From positions 44,415,745 to 44,479,744 of the forward strand of contig OX421962.1 of NCBI GenBank assembly GCA_949128115.1: a stretch of DNA of 64,000 nucleotides, given 5' to 3'. Made by a program: the position numbers and the translations under genes. The notes under the pieces were generated by a model. That model was given only the letters and a program-made list of their open reading frames with translations, was not told where the DNA came from and ran no database searches. This document shows, in pieces, positions 51,737 through 60,702 of this stretch (its first letter is position 1; each line of letters starts with the position of its first letter). This DNA is from Anaspis maculata (lineage: Eukaryota; Arthropoda; Insecta; Coleoptera; Scraptiidae).

Positions 51737-51865
51737 CACGGCTAGCTGGAAAGCATATCAACTCAAAGGTGCTTGCACCTCCAATTTTTTTGCTAATCTT
51801 GATTGCGATGTGTCTTACGAACATTTTAAGACTAAAAGTAAAAAAATCGGTTGGGCCGTTTTTGT
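51737..51865. repeat. left TIR of the RAG1-N-like transposon
   Basis: 129 bp starting CACGGCTAGCTGGAA, with the subterminal hairpin word AGGTGCTTGCACCT (6-bp arms, 2-bp spacer) about 30 bp in. It lies beyond the transposase C-terminus. Confidence 0.92.
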
Positions 51866-51970
51866 GCTTCTGTAAGTTTTAATTTTTAACGATCAACAAT
51901 TAACAAAAAACCAAAAAATTATCAATAACTCAAAAAGATATGACTAACAAATTATGATATGTTGTAGTAG

Positions 51971-53203
51971 TTAAATGTGAAGACTATTATATTCACATAT
52001 AGCTCGCAGTAATCGTGTCGTATAATCTGGATGCCCCCTGGGAACTTTGTATTTTGTCCATGTAGAGTTAAAATCAAAGTGCACGGACTCCATTGCCTGC
52101 TCACTGTAGAACCCCAAACCTTGCTGCTTTTTCTCGCAAAACTCTACGACGTGGAAAAACACTGCATGGACTTTTGGGGTGACGTTAATATTCAGCGATA
52201 AGTAACTCTTCTTAAAGACTTCAATACAATGCTTGAAGCTTGGATAAAAAAATGTACCAAAGCATGAATCTACGACTGCTCGGAAATCTTGGAATGCTTG
52301 TACAAATTTTAGGCATCCTAGGCTGCAATCTCTTCGGAGTAGGTCAACACTTTTTAAAAGAATTTTACAAGCATTTCCCTTGAATCCAGTGCCACCATGA
52401 GTTACCTCGCGTTGGACGTTGCATGCTTTTGCCCAGGCCAATGATTCTCTTTCAAAATCTGCTTGCATTTGCGTGAACATTGTGTTTACTACACCTAACA
52501 TTAAATGTAGTTCGGGTGGAGGTATAATATCAAGAAAAGATTTATTTTCAACGGTGCTGACAATAGGAGGATGAATGCAATTTTTGTAATCCTTTGCTCT
52601 TGTTTTTACGCCCCCTGCCTGTAACCAGTCCATGTAGTTTTGCAAAGTATTTCCAGTAGTTCTTGACATGCCGCATTCGCAAAGTTTGTCTTTCATTGCG
52701 TAGCACCATGTGCGAGGAAAAAGACTGCTGTGTGACATGATGCCTGCCATAATGTTTGCAAGTTTGAGATCTGTTGCAATTGTTCCACCGAAGTTATTGA
52801 TATTTATTACTGACCATAATTTTGAAACATTGTCATAATTTTCTTGAGTGCATTGAGCCAATCCAAGGATAAATAGTTTCTTTACTCCAGTATCTTTGAA
52901 CCGTTTTGGAGCTATTTCTTGCTCGTTCTTCTGATGACCACCACATACTATGTCATCTTCATGAACGGACTGTACCGACAAACATATTTTCAAAAAACCT
53001 CCTCCTCCATCTATTCCAAATTTAAGGTGAACTTGAGACAATTGTCGCTCTTTCTTGACATAGCGAATGAAATCATCAAGATTGTTGCAATAAACTACAT
53101 GTTCAGGAGCATCAATGAACGTTTCACCCTTGGATTTTACAAACTGGAAATGCTTGCTAGTGAAGTACTCGTCAACTCTATGAATCTTATCCGAAAGCTT
53201 TTT
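51971..53203 (-). CDS. DDE-type transposase catalytic segment
   Basis: Codons 342-751 after the second TAG. Candidate catalytic residues are the Asp of FGIDGGGGFLK (codon 406), the Asp of TIATDLKLANI (codon 486) and the Glu of FYSEQAMES (codon 709). KVHAVFFHVVEF supplies an H-x4-H pair at 687/692, 17 residues before that Glu. CECG (codons 516-518) follows the second Asp by 30. RAG1 has a comparable plan: D-D-E with a long insertion before the Glu, a C-x2-C soon after the second Asp, and H-x4-H about 20 residues before the Glu. No in-frame ATG lies between the second TAG and the second candidate Asp, so this segment could not be made on its own with its active site intact. Residue assignments are inference. 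Confidence 0.65.
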   Translation of the reverse strand, partial: KKLSDKIHRVDEYFTSKHFQFVKSKGETFIDAPEHVVYCNNLDDFIRYVKKERQLSQVHLKFGIDGGGGFLKICLSVQSVHEDDIVCGGHQKNEQEIAPKRFKDTGVKKLFILGLAQCTQENYDNVSKLWSVININNFGGTIATDLKLANIMAGIMSHSSLFPRTWCYAMKDKLCECGMSRTTGNTLQNYMDWLQAGGVKTRAKDYKNCIHPPIVSTVENKSFLDIIPPPELHLMLGVVNTMFTQMQADFERESLAWAKACNVQREVTHGGTGFKGNACKILLKSVDLLRRDCSLGCLKFVQAFQDFRAVVDSCFGTFFYPSFKHCIEVFKKSYLSLNINVTPKVHAVFFHVVEFCEKKQQGLGFYSEQAMESVHFDFNSTWTKYKVPRGHPDYTTRLLRAICEYNSLHI

Positions 53204-53389
53204 CTATAAATCGCACTCAACAACAGCTGTTCTTTTATTAGTGGCTTTTCGAAGGGCAGAGGCAATCCCACACGTGGTTTTTTGACTGAGATTGAAACTT
53301 GTTTGAATGGTTAAAAAATCTTCAGCCGAAAGTAATTGCTTTTTTGTCTGCTCAGGCTTTTTGGGGTTGATAACAATTTTAAGAGGCTA

Positions 53390-54226
53390 TCCTCCGTTTG
53401 GCTGTGCGAGTGATAAGGCTGCAGTGGATTCAGGCTCCTCTTCAATCTTCTCTTTGACCAGTGAACAGATCACTTGTTCTTTGAATTTTGGATTTAAATC
53501 ACAAATGTACTTTGTTATATTATTCATTCTGGTAGATAGATTACACTTATGAGATTTTCCTCTCCCGATAAGCGAAAGACAGGAACTGCACCGTTTCTCA
53601 TTGGTTTTATGAGATTCTATCTTATTACCTAGAAATTGCGTTGATAGGATTGATATAATAGCTGTATTCCTTTTACACGAAATCTCAGATAATCTCACCT
53701 CAGTTAGAGAGAGAAAAAGCGAGAATTGCATGAGAGGGCAAAAAACACAACTAGCAATTGAAGTGAGAATTCTCAGTTCAGATGATAAAAGGAACGCAGC
53801 TGCTATTGTTAGATTCTGTTTACCAATCGTGGGACTTGAAATATTCACCAATATACTCTTTCGTGGAGGCAAAATGCCATTTTGTGCAAAATTTCCAGCT
53901 CGTGGCGTTCTGGCAAGTTCACAAACGTAGCAGTCGCAAAGCAACTCCACCCTGGATCTTGTGGTCCTTTTGAGAGACCGAATTTTGGAAATGTTTGGTA
54001 GTACTATGTTCTTCCGAACACCATTTTTAATGCGATAGATATCTCTCTTACATCCGTTACATAACGCAAGTGGTAATCGCTCGTCATTAAGATCATAGTC
54101 AAAAATATTTGCCACGTCAGTTTTAAGTTTTCCACGAATCTCAGTCATGGTTTTTGTTTTTCCAAAGCATAAAAGGCATACCTTCCGGCGATTCTCTTCG
54201 TGAGTTCCGGCATGATCTTTTGGCAT
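53390..54226 (-). CDS. N-terminal RAG1-like cysteine domain segment
   Basis: Codons 1-279 before the first TAG. Seen directly: CLLC at 17-20, the segment DVANIFDYDL around 37-46, CNGC at 56-59, a basic linker, CDCYVC at 97-102 followed by ELART, and CSSC-LIGRG-x-HKC near the end of the segment. Vertebrate RAG1 has the same sequence of landmarks in its N-terminal region: a CxxC, an acidic-hydrophobic helix, a C-x2-C followed by a short gap, and a CDIC-like cluster followed by a basic Arg-rich stretch. This is my basis for calling it RAG1-N-like. In RAG1 that region supports zinc binding and partner interactions. Here it probably folds the transposase N-terminus or binds DNA, which is inference. 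Confidence 0.65.
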
Positions 54227-54401
54227 TTTATATTCTTTTACTGCACTAACACACCAAAAACTGAGCCAAAGTGAACAATTGATGACGCTGCAATGAACTG
54301 ACATGTACTTGACAGCGGAAAACAAATTTACAGCACATCAAATCCAGAGCCACCTCAGCCAATGTAACTTACGATATAAAATTGAAATAATTACCCATTT
54401 A

Positions 54402-54530
54402 ACAAAAACGGCTCAACCGATTTTTTTGTTTTTAGTCTTAAAATGTTTGTGAGACACATCGCAATCAAGATTAGCAAAAAAATTGGAGGTGCAAGCACCT
54501 TTGAGTTGATATGCGTTCCAGCTAGCCGTG
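54402..54530. repeat. right TIR of the RAG1-N-like transposon
   Basis: Reverse complement of 51737-51865 with about six mismatches. It includes the mirrored subterminal word AGGTGCAAGCACCT and ends AGCTAGCCGTG before the GATT duplication. It lies upstream of the transposase start. Confidence 0.92.
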
Positions 54531-54540
54531 GATTACCAGC

Positions 54541-54840
54541 AAAAGTTGTGGAACCCAAAAAAAAAACCAGGTCCGCTATGTTGACGACATCTAAGTTTTA
54601 TTCAATGAAACTGAAGATGAAGTTGGAGTTTTCGTAGATTTCCTGTATGATGCTCATCCAAATTTGAAATTCACAGTTGAATTCAACATGTACAAAAATT
54701 CACATCCTGATTTATCTCTTTCCACTAAACTGCTCAACAACTGGAAAGACGGTATCGAAAATTTTGCCCTTTTGAGAATTAAAGAGCACCATGCGACTCC
54801 TAAATACCTGAGGCTAAGGTTTAGAGAATAACTCCAGCAT
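54541..54840 (+). pseudogene. Penelope-like reverse transcriptase remnant
   Basis: In the frame of 54571 the translation reads VRYVDDI, then a stop, then VLFNETEDEVGVFVDFLYDA followed by HPNLKFTVEF. RYVDDI is the reverse-transcriptase motif C with its catalytic Asp pair. The following FxDFL...HPNLKFTVE text is characteristic of the Penelope-like element RT, where an HPNIKFT segment follows motif C. After about 54685 the frame stays open to a TAA at 54829-54831 but no longer resembles RT. The internal stop right after the motif and the lack of upstream RT motifs show a dead fragment. It begins immediately beside the RAG1-N-like transposon. Family call is moderately secure. Confidence 0.65.
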
Positions 54841-56550
54841 TTACTTTTCAATTATCAGTCTCAATTATTCACATAACGTTCAAGTGTCTGGGAGTGTCTA
54901 ACATTTCCACAGATTATTCCTTAAAACCGAAATGAAAAACGCCTGTAAAAGAATGTCGATGAAAGGATGCTGGCGGCACAAAAAGGACCTTGAATGGTTG
55001 CCAACGTTCAATGGAAACTGTCGACGTCCTCACTCAAAGTTTGTCAACGCAAAAATAAATAACACAAAAAGAATTTGCACTGAAAGTTATTCTTGATGTT
55101 ATATTTCATCAAATCCCATCTATTCAAAACGCGGTGAAATTATTATCTGTATACGATATAATTACTAACTGCAGTCGGTGATCGATGGCACCAGCAGTCA
55201 GCTTTTTGATATCCAATTTATACATTCAATATGCGCGACACAATATTTATTGATTTAAATTACAATTGTTTTTAATTTATTTATTGCAAACATTACCGAT
55301 TAATACAGAAAATCAAGTGCAGTCCTGTTGGTGGTGAATGGCGCAGTGGATGGTAGATGTGCGGCAAAATACAATAAACATCATTACCAACTACACCGAA
55401 ATGAGTTCCATTACTTTCTTTACAACACAAATCGAAGGGTTTAATTTCAACAATGTTCTGCTACAGGCACGTTTAAACCTAGCGATTTTCTAACAAAGTC
55501 AGGGCACAGAATGGGCATAAAAGCAAAAGCGCCAACCGCCAACCTCTCCTAACTTTAATAATTCCATTAGGAATGACTGTTTTAGTTTCGCGATACTTTG
55601 TACTTGCTCGTTTTAGACCTTAACTTCACTACATTTACTAATTAATAAGTAGGTACCTACATTCTGAAATATAACTATCGATAGGTAGCTACACAAGCTA
55701 ATTAGAACCCACCGTTGCAAAACTTCGAAATCACTTGGAAACTTCCGGATGTGATCTCGTCGTGCCTGTATAAAATTGTGCGAAAGTCTTTGGGATGAAA
55801 GCCAATGACTGGGTTTTAGAGAAAATCATCATTTTCATGTCACGTTTTCGTGTGGTCTAACCGTCGAGTAAAAATGTACAGAGAGGCGCCACGGAAACTT
55901 TTTTCATAGGCCGGTAGATGACGCCACGCTACATGCCACTTCTGGTACCAACTTTGCAGCGTATCGTTTTCTGGTATAAGTAGAGAAAGGAAGGAACTGG
56001 AAGGACTTGTTCTGGTTTTAGTTTGCCCTTTATTTTTGGAAAATTCTTCAGGATAAATCCGCAGTTCTTACCTCAACATGTGAGTCACAGACAGCAAGCG
56101 AATCCCTTGTCAAAACCATCACCACTGTCAGAAATGTCACCGGTGGCGGCTCAACGGTTAAACTTTGGGTAGTCTGGGTGCGGAAAAGAATACACAAATG
56201 CTTTTTCGACTTTTGGGGTTTGTTTGTGCACTGAAATCATGCTCTTTGTTTCATGCCCACCGTGGAATATGAGATTTTAAATTAATTCATATCCTTTATT
56301 TGCTCTCGCCCTTGCTGTCTCGCTTACATATTTTGATGTTTAACGTAATTTGAATATTCCTCGTTTTTGTCCTCAAGCTTAAAATGGTCGCGAGGGATAA
56401 TTTTTTTTATTTCATCAAATGATCGTTGAATTTCTAGCATAGTGACTTAGTTATTTAAAAGCCTTTAAGAACTTTCACCATCAGCTGACCGGGCTCAGAG
56501 GTAAACATTCCTTCGTCTTACGTCTTCGCCATCCCCTCGCTTACAATCTC
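54841..56550. other. gene-free stretch
   Basis: No gene, RNA or complete repeat was recognised. Composition is AT-rich with no long inverted repeat, unlike most of the window. Confidence 0.4.
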
Positions 56551-56601
56551 TAGCCTGATGAACGCACATCATACGCATATCTATCCGTCTTTTTCTTATT
56601 C

Positions 56602-56958
56602 ATGGCTACGGGTAGAGCAATGCACAGTGACGTACAGTTGCATTCTACTGCAAGGAGTATACAGTGTTGCCACTGTGGACTGGCGTTGGTTTTATTTGCT
56701 TGCGGCCGCCCGCTCCCGCTCCCGGTCGCTGTGCTTGTACTGCTTGTGCTCTGTTTTGTCTGCTCTGCTGTCGCAACGCAATGGCTACTCGCAAACGCAA
56801 TAATGCAGCAGCTTTGGAGGTGGTTAACGAACGGCGAGAAGAAAAGTGTGAATAATAGGGAGAATAATTCAGTTATTTCAACAGGCGATGATTTCCTTCT
56901 GATCGGCGACGTAATCGCAGAAAATAAACAAAAAATCGACCGCCAGAAAATATCTTGA
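56602..56958 (+). CDS. possible 5' exon or chance ORF in a CpG-rich block
   Basis: A locally GC-rich block (about 56640-56860, with CTCCCGCTCCCGG near 56712) holds overlapping open frames on both strands: a 118-codon frame here, a 142-codon frame on the minus strand, and a short frame starting at 56781. The 56781 start reads MATRKRNNAAALEVVNERRE, a charged N-terminus of plausible host type. It soon reaches AAAAGTGTGA, which could be a splice donor. The 118-codon frame contains a hydrophobic run (VAVLVLLVLCFVC), but its surrounding composition suggests frame noise over a GC-rich 5' UTR. No family was recognised. At most this marks a promoter-proximal first exon; the correct frame cannot be chosen from sequence. 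Confidence 0.2.
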   Translation: MATGRAMHSDVQLHSTARSIQCCHCGLALVLFACGRPLPLPVAVLVLLVLCFVCSAVATQWLLANAIMQQLWRWLTNGEKKSVNNRENNSVISTGDDFLLIGDVIAENKQKIDRQKIS

Positions 56959-57258
56959 TCCGCATTTGCTTTTTGCATAACCTCACATTTACAGAAAAGC
57001 TCTAGGGTTTGAAATCAAAAAGTTGAAGGTATAGTTTCCGATAATTCAGGGCCGTCCTAAAGTGCTTGTAGACCTGTTGATGATCTCACTCTGACTGGTA
57101 AGGAGGGATAACCCGCCGAAGAAATTTGTACAAGAGAAGTCTCTTTGGCGACTGAGTTCCCCGGAGGCCCTCCGGAGTTTCCCTGAGGTCCTCCAGTAGT
57201 TCTTCTTTTCCACCTTCTGATGTAGAAATGGATTCATAACGGTGTCAGGAATGGAGAT

Positions 57259-57720
57259 ACAAAAAAAATCGGTTGTGTCACCCCAAAACTTTCCCGACTA
57301 GTATCCAGGAACCTATGGAAATTTTTGTTCGAAACGTCCCTTCGGGTGGGAAGTTGGAATTAGAAAGATTGAAAACGATTTGCAGGAGATTGAGAATAAA
57401 TTGAAAATTTCAACAGGGAAACTTGAATTTTCCGGAAAAACCTCAAATTTTATTCCAATTTTTTTTTTTTATATTTAATTGTCTTATTTTACGAGGCGGC
57501 ATTCAACTATAAGCTGCTTTACCATGCAACCTCGGGGACAGCACAAAATATCCATGGATGAAGTAGGATTCGAACCCACACAGGGCAGCGCGAATGGTTT
57601 GGCTTGCCATCACCTGTACCACTCGGCTACCACCGCTCCAATCATTTTATTGTAGAAATTGTCAATTGAGGCTTCACTTAAGGCTCCATCATTTAGGTCT
57701 GGTCTACTGTGAGCACAGAA
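57259..57720. repeat. local duplication, left copy (SINE-bearing)
   Basis: Text from AAATCGGTTGTGTCACCCCA through GCTTCACTTAAGGCTCCATCA is repeated at 57838-58095 in the same orientation with moderate divergence. This copy contains the SINE at 57460-57636. Confidence 0.8.
57460..57636 (-). mobile_element. tRNA-derived SINE, family 1
   Basis: On the minus strand it begins GAGCGGTGGTAGCCGAGTGG (A box) and carries B box GGGTTCGAATCCT (57565-57577). It ends in an A-rich tail at 57460-57470. TCCAAT occurs on both sides (57454-57459, 57637-57642) as a target duplication. The unoccupied paralogue at about 58015-58045 lacks the insert. Confidence 0.75.
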
Positions 57721-57837
57721 AGCACAGAAAATCGGGCGAAAAGCAGTAAGAAAATGAATGAAAACACGGGACCAGGAAACGAACTAGGGTGCTAGGTGAG
57801 TGAGACATTCGAAGACTTGAACTAGAAATGCACAGAA

Positions 57838-58095
57838 AAAAATCGGTTGTGTAACCCCAAAACTTTTCTGGCTAGTATCCAGGAGCTTATGTAAATTTTT
57901 GTTCGAAACGTGTCCCTTCGGATGGGAGTTGAAATTAGAGCAAAGATTGAAGATAATTTGCAGGAAATTAAAAATTTTGTCAGGAAAATTTGAATTTCAC
58001 GGAAAAAACCTCAAATCTCATTTCACATCATCTTATTGCAAAAATTGTCAATCAAGGCTTCACTTTAAACTCCCATCATTAAAGTCCGGTCTCGA
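57838..58095. repeat. local duplication, right copy (empty site)
   Basis: Same-orientation partner of 57259-57720. It passes through CATTTCACATCATCTTATTG without a SINE. Confidence 0.8.
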
Positions 58096-58352
58096 AAACC
58101 CAGGCTGGTTTTACATTTTCAACCTGAAAATTCCCGGGAAATTGGAAAAAAAAGTTGGAAAATGATCAAAAACCAGATACCTCTTTGTTTAAAAAAAAGG
58201 TGAAAATCTGTTCACGGGAAAAAAGTTGGAAAATTTGCAGTTTTTCGAACCCACGGCGAAAACCGTGGGTTCCATTCCAAAAGTTTTTTTCCCCAAAAAT
58301 TATTCAATCTCCCCTCCAGCTTTCATTCCCAGCATGTTTGCACCTAAAATGA

Positions 58353-58602
58353 GTAAGATAAGATAAGATAAGATAAGATAAGATATTTATTATTCACAAA
58401 GATATACACGAATAAAAAAAAAATTGTTTTTCTCCTTATAGGCGCACATTGGCCATAGGAGATTTGCCTTTATTTACTCAGTACAATAATAGTGAAAAAT
58501 TGCAAATTAGACAACACAGACATCCAGACTTCTTCCGGAAATCGAACCCGGGGCTCTCGTGGCCGCAGGCAGCCACACAACCACCTGCGCCACGGGGCCG
58601 TC
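58353..58602 (-). mobile_element. tRNA-derived SINE, family 2, pentamer tail
   Basis: On the minus strand: GACGGCCCCGTGGCGCAGGT with an A box near GTGGCGCAGGTGG, B box GGGTTCGATTTCC (58536-58548), a body of about 140 bp, and a 3' tail of repeated ATCTT (plus-strand AAGAT, 58353-58385). A pol III head plus a short tandem tail is typical of tRNA-SINEs that borrow a LINE tail. Confidence 0.75.
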
Positions 58603-59931
58603 TAATAAAAAACACGAATAAAAAACAAATCAAGTATTCCGCTGGGCTAACCGCATGTCGAAGTTTGCACTACATTTTTTTCAAATTCACGGAATGTGCG
58701 AATTTCATTTTGAAAAAATTGCCGTCGGAAAACCGAAACCGAGTCGATTTTGAAAATAAACTTACACGACGCCGACGCCCAATTTGATCTATTTTCGATA
58801 TCATTTGGATTTTTCCAAAAAAAAGTTGATCCTCGAGCAGGAATAAATTTTTGAGTAGAGTCCTGCTACAAAAGCGAGTCGTTCTGGTCAAAACACGGGC
58901 GAGAAGCCCGCTTGGGTGCCAACGGCCAGGAGAAATTTTGAAAATTCATAACGCTCGACTGGAAAATGGTGGAAAACTGCAACTGCAGTCTGTTATATAC
59001 TGTCTAACTGTTCTGAATACAGTTTTTCAGGGGCTTTCAAATGACATATTGCAAGTCAAGTTCCGCGGGATATAGCTTCTGATGACAGTGACACTTCTGT
59101 TTGACAGATTACAACCGAAACCTGATGGGCTCTTTTCAGAAACCATGTCCGCATACCAAATTTGAAGTCGATCCGGTCAACGGTTCAGTAGTCATCGTGG
59201 AAGATCACAGGCATAGCAATTGAATGACTTTGTCGAACTGACCTATACACATATCATTTTATTGCTTCATTTTTAAACAGTTTTTGGATGAGACCATGGG
59301 TATGGATGGCAATATAGCTGAAACTATAATAGTCATCCATTTAAGAAAAAAAAAACACCTTCACAAAGTTGTGCGAACAGTTTTCAACCGTTTAACTATA
59401 CAATATACTACACCACTGTAAGCATGTTGAATTAAAAAAAAAGAGCTGGCTTCAAAATTCAACTTTTTTTTTTCGTGAAAATTTGTATCTCACAGTTGAA
59501 GTAGCTGAGCCCTTATTTCGCATGAAGTTACCTAACAGACATTTCTACCTACCTGTTAGATTTTGACAAAATTCAACCAGTGGCGGTGAAGTAATGGAAT
59601 TCGATTTTTGGTGATTTTTTTTCCCAAGAAAGTTCTCAGTAACTCCACCATCCCTTATTGAATTTAGCACAAATTTGACAAAGGTAGGTGGAAGTTGTCC
59701 GTTAGGTAACTTATGCCAAATTAAGGCTGTTGCTTCAGCCGTTTACTGAATGTAAATTTTCAAAAACTAAAAAAAGTTGAATTTGAAGCCAGAGTCAATT
59801 TCGTCAAGAATATCATTTTTCAAAAATTTTCACTGCTGAAACATTAATCTATAATTATAACTTCTCATAACCAGTTCAATTTCATACTCAAAAACTTCAA
59901 ACACCCTGTATTCGCACTGCTTTGTATTCTA
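58603..59931. other. gene-free stretch with a decayed foldback
   Basis: GCTGGCTTCAAAATTCAAC near 59453 mirrors GTTGAATTTGAAGCCAG near 59775, and an ACACCCTGTA end lies at 59901, so a degraded CAGGGTG foldback occupies about 59280-59908. No gene is supported. Confidence 0.5.
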
Positions 59932-60267
59932 CAGGGTCCAAAAAATGACTGAAAAGCTCCCCAGTACGTTGTAAGGGACCCTTCCGGGAACTCCGAAAAA
60001 ATGATGGAAAAAGTATTCGACTTTCATTGGGGTTATTGAGGGCCAAGGAACGGAGATAGAAATATCTACCACTAGATATGCATCAATTTTTTTTATTTAC
60101 AAGGTGAGTCAGAAACCAAGAAAATTGATATTCGAAGGACCAGTTTTTGACTCAATTTTTTTTCAAAAATGAAAGTCGAAGATTCTTTCAATATTTTTTT
60201 TTTTAATTCTTTGAAGGGTCCTGAATAACGTGCTGCAGAGCTTTTCCGCCATTTTCTGGTCACCCTG
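59932..60267. mobile_element. TA-flanked CAGGGTCC foldback, 336 bp
   Basis: Left CAGGGTCCAAAAAATGACTG, right end TGGTCACCCTG, TA on both sides. The arms share ATGAAAGTCGAA / TTCGACTTTCAT and AGGGACCCTTCC / GAAGGGTCCT. Confidence 0.75.
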
Positions 60268-60702
60268 TATTTCTTTCTTGATTTGGTCACAAAATATTAG
60301 AGTTATCATTTTATTTTTTGTTCACTCGTTGTGTCAATGAATACTGATATTTTCTAACTAATATATTATGAAGAGAGGCTTTGGTTTTTGCTTTGATAGC
60401 TTCCATGTGTCTTGTGATTCTTCTGAAGTTCTTCTGCTATCAAACACAGGAACAGGACTGGACTGCTTGAAGTTGTATTGACGAAGTCATCATCATTGTA
60501 TTGTAGGTCCGCAGTTTGATAGTCCTCCTCTTTTCTGCTTATATGTCCAGTTCCTCAGATCGTTTGCCTTAGTTAAAAAAAGAATGCGCTATTTTAGTTT
60601 TAGTTGTGATCCTAGCGAAGTTTTTATCCCTAAAACGTTTTAATTGCAACTTGATATTTTTAACCGTTGCTGTCCAGCTGATTTATGGGTGATCATATTA
60701 TA

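Larger units (their letters stand above)
51971..54226 (-). pseudogene. RAG1-N-like zinc domain plus DDE transposase, two TAG breaks
   Basis: A single reading frame of 751 codons from ATG at 54226 (MPKDHAGTHEENRRK) to the stop at 51971-51973. Order: cysteine clusters C17/C20, C56/C59 and C97/C99/C102; a hydrophobic, Ser-rich middle (53.63-53.83 kb), which could hold an unspliced intron; a second cluster CSSC...HKC; a linker; then the catalytic region from about codon 396. The predicted role is cut-and-paste transposition in the nucleus, binding the 129-bp TIRs. In-frame TAG codons lie at 53387-53389 (codon 280) and 53204-53206 (codon 341). The protein sequence between and after them stays continuous in the same frame with no frameshift, so decay is recent or the stops are read through. 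An ATG 33 codons farther upstream also exists, but the region before MPKDH looks non-coding. Confidence 0.75.
51737..54530 (-). mobile_element. RAG1-N/Chapaev-like DNA transposon, 2794 bp
   Basis: The ends are 129-bp terminal inverted repeats (51737-51865 and 54402-54530) starting CACGGCTAGCTGGAA and differing at about six positions. A 4-bp target duplication GATT flanks it (51733-51736, 54531-54534). One minus-strand frame (51971-54226) spans nearly the whole interior and carries a RAG1-like N-terminal cysteine region followed by a DDE-type transposase. A CAC start and 4-bp duplication fit the Chapaev branch of the CMC group. The RAG1-like N-terminus is the hallmark of the N-RAG-TP elements described from molluscs and other invertebrates. 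Assignment is from motif layout and memory of those families, not from a search. Confidence 0.75.

Noticed and set aside
51971..54226. Assignment to Transib instead of Chapaev/N-RAG-TP
   Set aside because: Transib makes 5-bp target duplications and does not carry this N-terminal cysteine layout; the 4-bp GATT and the joined N-terminal region fit Chapaev-type elements better, though no search was run.
56550..56978. 142-codon minus-strand ORF as a gene
   Set aside because: It overlaps several other open frames in a GC-rich block, shows serine/threonine low-complexity sequence and no domain; the openness is compositional.
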